Source: Alternaria dauci
Taxonomy: Eukaryota > Ascomycota > Dothideomycetes > Pleosporales > Pleosporaceae
DNA length: 64,000 nt
Reading direction: 5' to 3'
Assembly: GCF_042100115.1 (NCBI RefSeq)
Contig: NC_091272.1
Location: 6,448,001-6,512,000, forward strand
Shown here: positions 42,308 to 54,183 of the stretch, in pieces
How positions within the stretch are numbered: position 1 is the first letter of the stretch
Layout of the letters: the number at the start of each line of letters is the position of its first letter
Notes under the pieces: generated by a model
Told to the model about the DNA's origin: nothing
Database searches by the model: none
The model's input: the letters and a program-made list of their open reading frames with translations, nothing else
Made by a program: the position numbers and the translations under genes

Positions 42308-43676
42308 TTAGCTTCGGCCTTTATAGACTTTTTTTTTATTATTATAGTACGTTTAGAGACTTTTTTAAGATAAAGCGCTAACTAAGTAACTATAGGCTTA
42401 TACCTATATTTAGTATAGCTAGTATATACGTAGTATATTATAAACGCTAGATACTAAAGATATATAATAGTATTATACGCCTACTAGAGATAAGATAATT
42501 TATAGTAACCTTCTAACTTACACGCTATCCCCTACTATCTTCTACTATCCTCTACTATCCTTTACTATATCTGCCCTTTATAACCGCTGCTACTACCTCT
42601 ACCCCCTCCTAAGAATAACTAACTAGCTACCTATAGTGTAGCTACTACTACTACTTAATAATTAGCTTTAGTTAGAGGAATATTAATAGTAGCGTAGCCT
42701 ACGCCTTATTCTTTTATCTTTATAGTATCTCTTTAAATTCCCTCTCCTTAAGCCTAAGATACTAGTCCTTAAGCGCCCTTTTAATATTAATAGCTTAGTA
42801 GTATAGCTATCTCTTAGTCTCCTTACTCTACCTACTAAAGGTTAGGTAGGTAAGGTAGCTAAATATAAGGAGATTAATAAGGTAGTAGGTATTAGTATAA
42901 ATAATCTCTTTATACTTTATAACCCTCTTTAGATACTATATTCTAGTCTTTTTATAAGTTACCTCTATAATAATATTACTAACCCTAGACCTCTTAATAA
43001 GGTACTAGCTAAAAGAATTACTATTACTAAGGATTTAGAGTATAAGAGGTATTTACTCTTCTAGCTCCTTACTAACTACTATATTTAGCTTATAAGTATA
43101 TATAAGGCTTATATTATTTATATTTAATAAGTTAAGGGGCTCCTTACTAGAGAGGGTATACTAGCCTAGCTAGATAGCTATAATAAGTTACCTTAAGGGA
43201 AATATATATTCGTATATAGTATAATTTAATTATAAATAGTATAATTTAATTATATATAGTAGGATACTTAAAGTAAGTTAGTATTAGTATAAAGGTTAGA
43301 ACTAGCTAGGCTTTTATAGAAGTATATAAAATTCTAAGTAAGCTTAATTATAGTAAAGATACTATATCCTCCTCCCTTTGTAATATATTATAATTATATT
43401 ACTAGTTAATACTAGTAATCCCTATTAGGCCTACTAAGGTTCAATAGGTGTCTTTTTAGTTACCTTTAGTAAGTTTTTTTAACTTTAGTTTTCGCGCATA
43501 GACGTTTAAGCTTTACTACACTAAAATACTAATTAGTCTAGCGTTCGAATTGCGTTATTACTTTATCTTTTTTTTTATTAACTTTTATAACTAATAAGCA
43601 GAGGGATAGCTACTTTTTACTTTTTTAAAGTTCTATTTTAATAATACCCCCCCACTTACAGAAAACAAAAAAATTA
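42308..43676 (+). mobile_element. Copy X of the LINE/SINE-like element
   Basis: 1,369 bp with a 13 bp target duplication TAATAGACTCTAA at 42,295-42,307 and 43,677-43,689. It begins TTAGCTTCGGCCTTTATAG and ends CCCCCCCACTTACAGAAAAC then an A-rich tail. The tandem ATAATTTAATTA units sit at about 43,214-43,262. It is uninterrupted and slightly less RIP-mutated near its 3' end, keeping CG and CA sites. Confidence 0.8.
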
Positions 43677-44414
43677 TAATAGACTCTAAGATAGTCTTAG
43701 TTACTAAGTTTTATTATAAGATTATAAAGATTTATCTTAAGATATATAATACTTATAACTATATATAATTTAGGATTAATATTTTTAACTATAAATATTT
43801 AGCCTATTTAGAAGATTATATAAACTACTTTAGTATAGATAGATTTATACTACTTTTTAGTTAACTTAATAATATTAATCTTAGGCTTATACTACCTAAG
43901 TTACTTACTCTAACTTATATTAAAGAGATACTTCTTATATATATCTATATCTTTATAGAGGTCTACTAGTATTATAGTCTTTAATATAAGTACTATAGCT
44001 ATATATATAACTTTATAGTTAATACTATAAAAGTCTTTAATTAACTACCTCTTCTTCTATCTTATTTTAATATTATTATTCTAAAACCTTTACTTTTAGT
44101 AAAGGATAATCCTAATATAGTTAATTAGTAATTCTAGAAGGACTATAAAGTCTAAAGAGTAGTTATTATATAGTAGATATACTTTCTAAAGGATAACTAC
44201 CTTAGTTAGTTTAATATTATTATTAATAAGTTTACACTTAATACTCTCCTTATTAATAATTATATTAATAACTAGCTTATAACTATTATCTAAGATCCTA
44301 CTACCTAAGTTAACTAGACTATATAATCTTCTTCTATATTACTAATAAATAACTAATATAATATAATAGAAAGGTTTATATAAGAGTATAATTCTAGTCC
44401 TATAAGTAGCTATA

Positions 44415-45742
44415 ATTTTCTATTTTCTATGAGTGGGGGGGTATTATTAAAATAAAACTTCAAAAAAGTAAAAAGTAGCTATTCCTCTACTTATTAGTTA
44501 TAAAAGTTAATAAAAAAGATAAAGTAATAACGTAATTTAAACGCTAGACTAATTAGTATTTTATAGTAGTAAAGCTCTAATATCTATATATAAAAACTAA
44601 AGTTAAAAAAATTTACTAAAGGTAACTAAAAAAGATACCTATTAGAAACCTTAGTAGAGGTCTAATAGGGATTACTAGTATTAGCTAGTAATATAATTAT
44701 AATATATTATAAAGGGAGGAGGATATAGTATCTTTACTATAATTAAGCTTACCTAGAATTTTATATATTTTTATAAAAGCCTAGCTACTTCTAACCTTTA
44801 TACTAATACTAACTTATAAGCTTTAATACCTTTAAGACTTTTAAGACTTACCTTATATATAAACTACTATATATATAATATATTTCCTCTATATTATCCT
44901 CTAGGAGGTCTTCTATTATAGCCTAAAAACCTTAACTAGATAAGTACTAATTAATCTATCTAATATATAATATACTAGCCCTATATATACTTAGTAGCTA
45001 CTTAAGGTAGTCTATAATAAGTTAGATAAGTAATTACTAGAGTTCTACTATATATTCTAAGATAGTAGAGTATCTAAGAGGGATTAGATTAACACCTATA
45101 TTAGTAATATTATTATAGAAGAGACTATTAAGGAGAGGAAGATATAGATATAGTAGAAGAAGGTTAGGGAGGTTAGCTATAAACTCTTTATATTTAGCTA
45201 TATCTTTCTCTTCTACTAAGGGGGCTTTAGGTAAGAAACCTAGGCTTAGTGATATAAGTAAGTAGTAAATATTAAATAAATAATAGAGGATTAATATCTA
45301 AGGCTTAAAGAAAGGGAATTTAAATAGATATTATAAAGATAAAAGAATATAATATAGATAGTATTACTACTAATATTCCTTTAGTTAAAGTTAAAAGTAT
45401 AGTAGTAGCCCTAGGTAGTTATTCTTAGGAAGGGGTAGTAGTTATAAAGGGCGGCTATAAGGGTTATAAAGGGTAGATATAGTAAAGGATAGTAAAGGAT
45501 AGTAGAAGATAGTAGGGGATAGTGTATAAGTTAGAAGGTTACTATAAATTATCTTATCTCTAGTAGGCGTATAATACTATTATATATCTTTAGTATCTAG
45601 TATTTATAATATACTATATATATACTAGTAGTACTAAATATAAGCTTATATAAGCTTATAGTTACCTAGTTAGCGCTTTATCTTAAAAAAAGTCTCTAAA
45701 TATACTATAATAATAAAAAAAGTTTATAAAGACTAAAGCTAA
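44415..45742 (-). mobile_element. Copy Z of the LINE/SINE-like element, inverted
   Basis: 1,328 bp on the minus strand with a 15 bp duplication CTATAAGTAGCTATA at 44,400-44,414 and 45,743-45,757. On the minus strand it begins TTAGCTTTAGTCTTTATAAA and ends ...CCCCCCCACTCATAGAAAAT with an A-rich tail. Confidence 0.8.
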
Positions 45743-46673
45743 CTATAAGTAGCTATAGGGCCTCTATATAAAATAAGGTTAATAAAGATAGGGATCTTCT
45801 ACTTAAAGTTATAGTAATTCCTAATATTATAGCTAATATTAGTAAGTTTAAAGTACTATAAGAGTAAATATAGTCTAATACTTAGGATATATTTTTATCT
45901 ATAGGATCTATTTAATATATACTAATATTAGAGTTTAATAGTAAGGAAAAGTATTTATCTCTTACCTTCTTATCCTTATACCTAACTAAGTAGGTAGACT
46001 TTATATAGCCTTAACTATAGGAGATTAGCTATACCTTATATATTAAGCTTATAATCTACTATTAAGATAGAAGGTTTACTTACTACTTACGTTTCTAGTA
46101 TACTATATTTAATACTTTAATATACTACTAGTTAAGGGATAAGATAAACTTTTTTATAAAGTATTAAGCTAGTAGTAACTAAATATTATTAGAAGATATC
46201 TAAGTAGCTTTTAATAGTAATAATAGAGGCTAGCGCCTTATAAACTTTATTATCTACTAGTTAGTAATAGTTTATAAGACTATAGTAGAGTAATTTATTA
46301 CTAATTCTCTATTAGGAATAGGTACTTAATATAGTAAGTAAGTATAGAAATATTAAAAGAAGTATATATTATAGTTCTTATCTTATAGCTAAATACTATT
46401 TAGCTAGTTTTTATAGGGCCTCTTTTTCTTATACTATCCTTAAGCCTAATAGTTCTTTAACTACTTATACTTCCTTTAGTTCCTCTACTATATCCCTCCT
46501 TTACTTAAGAAGAAGGCCTCCTCTTCTTTAACTAGAATAACTCTTAGACTTACTACTATATAATAAAACCTATATATAACCTTAATAAGTAGACCTATAA
46601 GTCCTAAACTAGATACTAAAGTCCTCTCTCTTAGTATAATTTACTAACTATTTATCCTATACCTCCTTATACT

Positions 46674-48074
46674 TAGCTTTAGCCTTTATAAACTTTTTTT
46701 TTATTTTTATAGTACGTTTAGAGACTTTTTTAAGATAAAGTGCTAACTAGGTAACTATAGGCTTATATAAGCCTATATTTAGTGTAGCTAGTATATACGT
46801 AGTATATTATAAACGCTAGACACTTAAGATATATAATAGTAGTAAGTTATACGTAGACTAGAGACTATAAGACGTAACCTTCTAATATATATACTATCCT
46901 CTACTATCCTCTACTATTTCCGCCCTTTAAAACCTTTATAGCCGCCCTTTGTAACTACTACTACCTCTGCTACTACTACCTCTACTACCCCTACTACCCC
47001 TTCTTAAGAATAATTAACTAGCTACCTATAGTATAGCTACTACGACTACTTAATAATTAGCTTTAGTTAGAGGAATATTAATAGTAGTATAGTCTACGCC
47101 TTATTCTCTTATCCCTATAGTATCTCTTTAAATTCCCTCTCCTTAAGCTTAAGATACTAGTCCTTAAGCGCCCTTTTAATATTAATAGCTTAGTAGTATA
47201 GCTATCTTTTAGTCTCTTTACTCTACCTACTAAAGGTTAGGTAGGTAAGGCAGCTAAATATAAGGAGATTAATAAGGTAGTAGGTATTAGCGTAGATAAT
47301 CTCTTTATACTTTATAACCCTCTTTAGATACTATATTCTAGTCTCCTTATAGGTTACCTCTATAATAATATTACTAACCCTAGACCTTTTAAGAAGGTAC
47401 TAGCTAATAGATTTACTATTACTAAGGATTTAAAGTATTAGAGGTGTTTACTCCTCTTACTCCTTACTAACTACTAGATTTAGCTCCTAGGTATATATAG
47501 TAGTAGGGCTTATATTATTTATATTTAATAGGTTAAGGGGCTCCTTACTAGAGAGGGTATACTAGTATAGTTAGATAGCTATAATAAGTTACCTTAAGGA
47601 ATATATATATTTATATATAGTACGATTTAATTATATATAGTATAATTTAATTATATATAGTGTAACTTAATTATATATAGTAGGATACTTAAAGTTAGTA
47701 TTAGTATAAAAGTTAGAAGTAGCTAGGTTTTTATATAACCCTTCTTAGTTATAGTAAATATACTATATCCTCCCCTTTATAATATATTATAATCGTATTA
47801 CTAGCTAATACTAGCAATCCTTATTAGATCTCTACTAAGGTTTAATAGGTATCTTTTTTAGTTACCTTTAGTAAATTCTCTTTAACTTTAGTTTTTGTAT
47901 ATAGATATTAGAGCTTTACTACTATAAAATACTAATTAGTCTAGCGTTTAAATTATGTTATTACTTTATCTTTTTTATTAACTTTTATAACTAATAAGTA
48001 GAGAGATAGTTACTTTTTACTTTTTTAAAGTTTTATTTTGAATAATACCCCCCTACTTATAGAAAATAAGAAAT
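46674..48074 (+). mobile_element. Copy Y of the LINE/SINE-like element
   Basis: 1,401 bp with a 16 bp duplication TATACCTCCTTATACT at 46,658-46,673 and 48,075-48,090. It begins TAGCTTTAGCCTTTATAAAC and ends ACTTATAGAAAATAAGAAAT. The tandem ATAATTTAATTA units are expanded here (about 47,612-47,665). Confidence 0.8.
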
Positions 48075-49049
48075 TATACCTCCTTATACTATATCCCCTA
48101 ATTCCTATTATAATTTTAATTCTTTTCTACTATATTATCCTTATTCTCTTCCTCTTCCTTTATAGTTCTTAAGATAGACTACTTCTTCTTCTAAAAGTCT
48201 TTTAGGATTTATTAGAAGTTACTTTATATTTAACTAAGTTCCTATAGCTATCTACTATTCTTTTTATCTAATTCTTTTTCTACTCTACTTAGCTAACCTC
48301 TATACTATCTAGAATACCTTTACCTCCTTTAATAGTACTATATAGATTACCTTTTATATCCTAAGTATATTCTAAATATCCTTTAGTACTAGCTATAGGA
48401 CCTACCTTTTCTATAAACCTTAATATTACTCTAGCTCTATTTATTACTAAAGGCTTTTTAGTGCCTAGTAACTAAATACTAAATAATAATAATACTACTT
48501 CTATTTACTTCTATTTACCTTACTTCTTCTTTCTCTCTATAAGGTAGATATTATATATAGAAAGGTAAGCTAGTTATAAAGGTAGCTTATATTTAGAATA
48601 GAGAATAGTAGATAACCTCTAGAAGAGAGGAAGAGGGAAGGGAGGAAGATATAGTAAGAGGAGAGAGAGCTAAGAGAGGAGCTAGGCCTAGTTAGGCCTA
48701 GTATCCTCTAGGTAGTAATACTCCCTTATATATACCCCCCCCTAAAAAAAGAGGCTTAGCTAGTCCTCTAGCTAGTATAAAGAAGAGAAAGTAATATAAA
48801 GTTAAAAAAGTATACTAAAAGTATAAAAACTACTAGACTTTATACTTTTTAAAAACTAGGTATAGTTTATATAAGGCTATATATATCTATAAGGTTTCTT
48901 ATATAAAAAAGTGTATCTCTAAGCTATTTTCTACTACCTTAACCTTAGGATATAAAAACTAAGCTAATTAGTATTCCTAGATTATATAAGGGACGTTTAA
49001 TTTAACTAGTTACTATAGGTTAGGTATATACTATACCTATAGAATAGCT

Positions 49050-49537
49050 TATTATATAGGGTTTAGCTATACTTCTCTAGGCTTAGTCTATACTAAGGTA
49101 AGGTACACTAAAGTAGTAATCTATAAGGTAATATATAGAATAATTAAGTAGAAAAGAGTTATTATTATAACTAAAGGATAAATAATACTAATTCTATAAA
49201 TAATAGAATAACTAGTTAATAATCTATATAAGAGATAAACTATTTAAGTTAACTATAATAAGTATAATAATAAGATCTAATATATTCTTATACTTATTAC
49301 TTTAGGTCTTATCCTCTTTAGCTTCCCTCTATTACTTACTTATAAGAGAGGTTTAGGAGGATATAACTTCCTTTATACTATTAGCTTCCCTTTCTTAGTA
49401 GGAGGCTAGTTCTTAGTAGGAGGCTAAATTACTTAATTAGCGCCCTATATTAATCTTTACCTTCTAACGTAGTTACCTAATAGTCTCTTACTATATAACT
49501 TATATTAAGGAGAGATCCTTTATATTACCTTATAATA
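49050..49537 (-). repeat. Old RIP-saturated solo LTR of chromovirus A family
   Basis: About 488 bp aligning along its length with the chromovirus A LTR (for example TAGCTATACTTCTCTAGGCT near 49,064 and GAATAACTAGTTAATAATCT near 49,206). Nearly every CpA/TpG has been converted. Ends now read TATTATATA...TATAATA. No target duplication can be seen. It is an earlier insertion of the same family than the two younger copies. Confidence 0.85.
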
Positions 49538-49679
49538 GTTAACTCTAAATATTTTTAGAACTTAGTAGTATAAGAAATTATCTCTAGCTTTATATAATTC
49601 TAAATATCTAATTACTTTATTAATTAGTTATATAGTAGTTAAGTTATAACGCGTTAAAGTTTTATTATTTTATAGTAGG

Positions 49680-49723
49680 GGTAGTTCAACTAGCGACGTA
49701 GTTCATCTAGTGCACGGGCACTG
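49680..49723 (-). repeat. Right terminal inverted repeat of the outer element
   Basis: This is the inverted partner of 13,239-13,282, ending GGGCACTG and followed by TA. Read on the minus strand, the two differences from the left copy are both C to T in CpA context. Normal-composition DNA resumes immediately after it. Confidence 0.9.
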
Positions 49724-49725
49724 TA

Positions 49726-50114
49726 GTCGAAATGACGCCTTTGTCGTAAGAATTAATGGCACAGGTGTATAGTTGTATTTGCTATCACCTTCAGGCTTTC
49801 TTTTTGTTTGTCTCACATAATGCAAGCGCGTTGAACAGTACGTCTCACAAATGATCGAGGGCAAAGACAAACGAAAGGTATAAGAGACATAACACTTCCA
49901 CTTAGTTGGCATCAGGCCGTATATACGATTGAAGACATTCCGTTACTATATGCACTGTTACCATGCACCAAATACACTGCCCGGTCTGCGCCACAATGTT
50001 ACAATGCCATGAAAGGACAAAAGCCATGCCAATAATCCTTGTCTGGAGGGCCTCGAAGGATTTGGAGAGACGGTATTCGGGCACTCGAGTTCCTCTCAGG
50101 AGTTTTGGCTACAA
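49726..50114. other. Intergenic region at the right edge of the island
   Basis: Normal-composition DNA resumes straight after the right TIR and its TA. No gene is seen. It probably holds the 3' untranslated region of the minus-strand gene that ends at 50,115. Confidence 0.5.
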
Positions 50115-51632
50115 CTAGTCGTCGTAGTTCTCATCTACCTCGATGTTGCGAGTAGCACGAGGGTCGGAATCGGCCTGAGTCTCCGCTTCACGGTACTCAG
50201 TCGGCTCGTCAACCTCCTCGACATCGGAATCTCCTCGTCGAGATGGAGAGGCTTCATCGTCATCGTAATCCACAGCCAGATCTATAAGATCTTCGTCGTC
50301 CTTGTGAAGTTGCTCCTGACCGGCAAACGGGTTGCCCTCGCCGGTTCTCGTATACTTGACAGGCCGCTCGTCGTCCTCAAGCTCTTCTGAAGCGTGGCGC
50401 TTGCCATTAGGATGAAGATCATCTACATCTGACTCTTCTGAGTTCTTCGACGTCTTGTTGGGTGTACCCTCATCTTCATCATCGCTCCCCTCAGCATCTC
50501 CATGTGCTTTGTCGTGCGCAAGTTGTTCAGCCTTGCTAGGTTTTCCAAACTTATCTTCTCCTACAATCCATTTTGTCAGAGCGATGCCTTGAGCCGACTT
50601 ATCACCGCGCCATCTCACCACTGGCACTCTGCCACGATCGTAAAATGGCTTATATGCTGCATACTGGTAGCGAACGCTCTCTACAGTTCGACCAGTAGAC
50701 AAACCACCCACGGCAAAACCGACGCTCTCCTTATAGTCTTTATCCATGAAGCGATCGTTGTGGCGCTCGGTGAGGTCCAAAATCGATGCATCAGGGTCGT
50801 CTCGGATCAGCTGAGCTAAGTGTTCTCGCTCAATCTCGGACCACGGTGCATCCATGGTCTCACGATCGATCGCCTGATAACGACGATCGTTGAGAGCCTT
50901 GATGCTTTGCTTGCAGTTCCAGTCCTTAGGTTTCTTGCCGTAACAGTAGACTTCTGGTAGTCGCTTCGGCACAGAGGTCTTTCTGTTCAGCCGCATGTCG
51001 ATGAGCGGAACTGCAAGCAAGACTTCTTGGTCACGACCGAGGGGAAGGCTCGCCATGTTGGTTGGATCAATAGTGTAATGGTGCTTCACATATCGCGCAC
51101 CACGCTTGTATCGATAGCCGCGATTCTCGAACAGGGGGGGATTAGTTTGTCCGTTGCTCGCGCGGGCAGATGGTTGATCGGGAGCGGGCCGAGCACTACC
51201 AGTCATGGGCTTGTCGCCCCAGAACTGATTAAATGCCGATTTGACAATAGAGTGCTTGTATTCATCGAAGCCTTCGCCGACGGGGCGCTTGTTTCCCTGT
51301 GCTTTCGGAGCGATTGCCTCGCTGCTTTCCTTCGAAGCGGAAGCTTTCACGCCCGTCTTCTCTGACGTAGAGGCTTTTGCGTTTTCCTCCGTTTCCGGGG
51401 TGGGGTCGATTTCTCCAGATGCCAGCGAAGTATCCTCGACGTCATCTATAGGTGATATGGCATCTTCTTCAGCGGACACGGGAGTATTCGAGGCACTAAC
51501 CTGACTGTTTGAGATCACAGGAGCTTCTTCGATGTCGGGAGTCTGCTCCGCTACCTTGGTCTTCTTCGTTGCCTTAGGCTTTTTCGGCGGCGTTTCAGGA
51601 CCCAGCGGTGTTGTCGCGGATCGCTTGGTCAT
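50115..51632 (-). CDS. Hypothetical nuclear protein with SANT/Myb-like segment and acidic tail
   Basis: ATG 51,632 gives 505 residues. An open extension of 110 codons upstream is Ser/Arg-rich and looks like leader DNA. The N-terminus has a likely nuclear localisation signal (ETPPKKPKATKKTK), followed by a low-complexity Ser/Glu/Ala region. The middle is better ordered: YKRGARYVKHHYTIDP, VYCYGKKPKDWNC, then APWSEIEREHLAQLIRDDPD ending in RTVESVRYQYAAYKP. The last looks like a SANT/Myb-type helix set. The C-terminal 150 residues are very acidic (SDDEDEGTP; AVDYDDDEAS). A chromatin or transcription role is inferred from these features only. Single exon, apparently intact. Confidence 0.7.
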   Translation of the reverse strand: MTKRSATTPLGPETPPKKPKATKKTKVAEQTPDIEEAPVISNSQVSASNTPVSAEEDAISPIDDVEDTSLASGEIDPTPETEENAKASTSEKTGVKASASKESSEAIAPKAQGNKRPVGEGFDEYKHSIVKSAFNQFWGDKPMTGSARPAPDQPSARASNGQTNPPLFENRGYRYKRGARYVKHHYTIDPTNMASLPLGRDQEVLLAVPLIDMRLNRKTSVPKRLPEVYCYGKKPKDWNCKQSIKALNDRRYQAIDRETMDAPWSEIEREHLAQLIRDDPDASILDLTERHNDRFMDKDYKESVGFAVGGLSTGRTVESVRYQYAAYKPFYDRGRVPVVRWRGDKSAQGIALTKWIVGEDKFGKPSKAEQLAHDKAHGDAEGSDDEDEGTPNKTSKNSEESDVDDLHPNGKRHASEELEDDERPVKYTRTGEGNPFAGQEQLHKDDEDLIDLAVDYDDDEASPSRRGDSDVEEVDEPTEYREAETQADSDPRATRNIEVDENYDD

Positions 51633-53856
51633 TTTGCAGAGGCAAAGTCCCGTGTCGGTGTGTCGGTGTAAGTCAGATGTCTCAGTGGTAGTTATGAGAG
51701 GACCGACTGCGTCAAGTCGCGATATCGTTCGTTTGCGCGTCAAGCTCTTGGGAAAGTGTGTTGCGGAAGGACCTTCTGTAGCTGGGCGTAGCGTGATTGA
51801 AGATTTGTTTTGGTTGAGAGCCGATGTGGGTTTTAGTTTTCGAGGCAGTTTTCGACGGAACAGGACCAAGGCAATAAATACGAGGACGCGTGGCCACCGT
51901 GAGACCGGAAGTGAAAGACTGAGATGATGCGCGGAGCTGGCGCTTTGACATATAAGTTGCACAGTGTGAAGTTGATGTTGTCAGGTGGTATCCTTTGTGT
52001 AAGACTTCCGTTCACTATCAAAGCCAGCAAAATGGTAAAGCACAAGCCAAACTAACAATGTCACAACAAGACAAAGGCGATAGGAACTGATACCACTTTT
52101 TTGGGTACAAAACTGGCGTTGGCATGTTGTCGTCGTATGTAGGTGACCGTTCGAGTTCCTCTCTCCAAAGTTCAGGGTCCAGCGTACGCGGCGCAGAGGC
52201 GGGCAAACGGTGCCCGAGGCGTAATGGCGCTTTAAATCGCCTAGGTCCGAGATGCTATCATGGCCGCGCAGCTTGTCGAGAGTTGCAAGGCTGTAAGGAC
52301 AGAACAGTGAAGGGATTACCCGCCGCTGCGCGTTGAACGAAGCGATGGCTGCAAATGTCTTCTGCGGCTAGAGACGCCCTGGTTTACCACAAGCGATCTG
52401 TGCAGTCCTTTTTGCAGGTTTCCTCAGCCGGTGTCCGGAGTATCACCCAGGGCAATGGCTTCCACTGCAGCAAACGTGGTTCATCGTTCTCATTTTCTGC
52501 TTCTTCAACGGCAACAAGAGTCATCCAAGTTCACTGCGATAGGGCTCGGGCTTGATGTTTGAATCGCAAGACTCGGTTTCAAGACTCAAGCACACCCAGG
52601 ATGGCGGAGTTTGCAGTAGTCCAGGCATACTGATGGCTTCGCCTACATATATCGTCAAGGAATTGAATCGGAGACAATTGATTCCTGTGTGAGGGGATGG
52701 TGTGGCCGAAAAGCCTGGTGATGGTAAGATTAGGAAGAAGGGTGAAGGAGTGATGTTCGTCGATCGCTGGGGCTGCTAGTGCCTTGGCGTTCTTATCGAT
52801 AATACACCTGCGGTTCCACATTTACTGCGATCAGGTTTCACGCGTCAGGCATGTCACAAGGTAATAATTACGTGGAATCGCTCATTCTACTGTGGACTGA
52901 AGGCTCTCCACCAATCCGCCTATCATGAAGATGACATCTGGCCAATACGATCGCACGATACGTCACAGACAGCATAGGTCAACTTCCCACCTGGGCACCT
53001 TTGCGGCTTGAAGACGAAGTATGTACGGGTCCTGTCTTCTGCGCTCTACAATACCAAACGATGATAACCCTCTTAGGATGATTGCTTTACGTCTCGATGG
53101 CAATGCACTCGAGATGACGTGTGGAAATGTTTGATGACCTCAACAAATATGTACATTTATTGACAGTCGAAATACTATTAAGTATTGCACGGAGCATGCT
53201 CAGTGCATGTCCAGGAGTCGTGGATGTACGACAAGGATATCAGTATTGACTCCTGATCCACTCGTTTGCTCTACAATGAGGCCGAGCTTCCAACAAAGCA
53301 TTGTAAACAGCCAAACATGAGCCATGTGCTCGACACTCTAGATCGACAACTGCTAAATACAGACGATGAACGTTCTGTCGATCTTACAAAAACCAATGAT
53401 GCCCGAGTCTAGGCTCAAGGGCATCTGTCAATCACGATTAAGGAAATTGGATATGTCGACGTCATTGATCTTCCACGCAACCAACCATCTCTCCACGCGG
53501 TGTTAATGTACCCGAGCCGCGTGATCGTTATCGAGATCGCGGGACAGCCGACTAGCGGCGGCTGATGGCGAGGCTAAGGATCTGGGTCAAACAAGAAGTC
53601 CCAAGTTGGCGACGTCTTGGTGTGCATCAGTCTTTGCATCGATGTTTCCCTGTCGACCCTTGCATAGGCGGTGGTTTGATCGTCTTCCGCTGTATCGTTT
53701 ACACTGTGCGCGGAGTATTGTTCGATCCAGGAACAAGATTATGGTGGCCATAGCGCGTGGAGTTGATGGGCGGCCCAGAACGATGGCCCATGACAGCGAC
53801 TAGTGCATATGATTATGCAAACGCTTGTACCTGCATGACGATATCATGTTTCGTTT
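51633..53856. other. Long intergenic region
   Basis: About 2.2 kb without a gene I can support. A minus-strand frame at 52,018-52,206 (with TLDPELWREELERSPTYDDN) has reasonable protein composition and could be one exon of a small gene. Frames at 52,124-52,821 look random. The stretch 52,820-53,560 has no frame of interest. Confidence 0.4.
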
Positions 53857-54183
53857 TCAGAGACTGACGTCGCTAGCCTGGCTGCTTCGTCGGGAGATTC
53901 GTCGATACCAGGTCCTCATCGTGCCCCATAGAGTATAGTCGCTTGGTAGTTCATCGTCGGGGAAAGGCGATGGGATTTCTGATGGCGATGGGATCTCTGA
54001 TGGGGTTGGGATTTCAGGTGTAGATGGCTTGCGATGCTTGAGATGCTCTTCGTCCATGCGCAAGAGGTCTGCAGTGAATTGTTCCATCGTGGTGAGGGCA
54101 GGCGAGTAACTGGGGCAGAGGTGGTTGGGAAGTGGAGGCGGGAAGGCCTCCTGGCCTGCGAAGTAGTGTTGTTGATGCTCCAT
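53857..54183 (-). CDS. Small hypothetical protein with PSEIPSP repeats
   Basis: ATG 54,183 (context agcaaaATGgag) starts a 108-residue single-exon product, MEHQQHYFAGQEAFPPPLPN. A tandem degenerate repeat TPSEIPSPSEIPSP sits in the middle, and a basic/aromatic stretch TMRTWYRRISRRSSQ is near the end. No signal peptide or membrane segment. I do not recognise it. Small fungal proteins of this kind are often lineage-specific. Confidence 0.45.
   Translation of the reverse strand: MEHQQHYFAGQEAFPPPLPNHLCPSYSPALTTMEQFTADLLRMDEEHLKHRKPSTPEIPTPSEIPSPSEIPSPFPDDELPSDYTLWGTMRTWYRRISRRSSQASDVSL

Larger units (their letters stand above)
13239..49723. mobile_element. Outer TIR-bounded DNA-transposon-like element, now a 36.5 kb nested transposon island
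   Basis: The whole AT-rich island is bracketed by 44 bp inverted repeats starting CAGTGCCCGTGCACTAGATG, each preceded outward by TA (13,237-13,238 and 49,724-49,725). TA target sites plus a CAGTG start fit Tc1/mariner, Fot1/pogo-type transposons. That family call is inference because no transposase can be read. After subtracting nested insertions, the element's own DNA is 13,283-13,622, 41,421-42,294, 43,690-44,399, 45,758-46,657, 48,091-49,049 and 49,538-49,679, about 4 kb. All of it is RIP-saturated, with almost no CpA/TpG. A plus-strand reading around 45,960-46,600 looks faintly protein-like between stops but could not be identified. An alternative is that the TIRs belong to a smaller element that captured everything else. 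Confidence 0.65.

Noticed and set aside
13283..49679. AT-rich island as a centromere or mitochondrial DNA insert
   Set aside because: LTR pairs, target duplications, TIRs and degraded retrotransposon proteins explain it. No mitochondrial gene is recognisable.
13239..49723. Starship-type giant transposon
   Set aside because: No tyrosine-recombinase captain gene or intact cargo is seen at either edge. The content is nested ordinary transposons, and the ends are 44 bp TIRs at TA.
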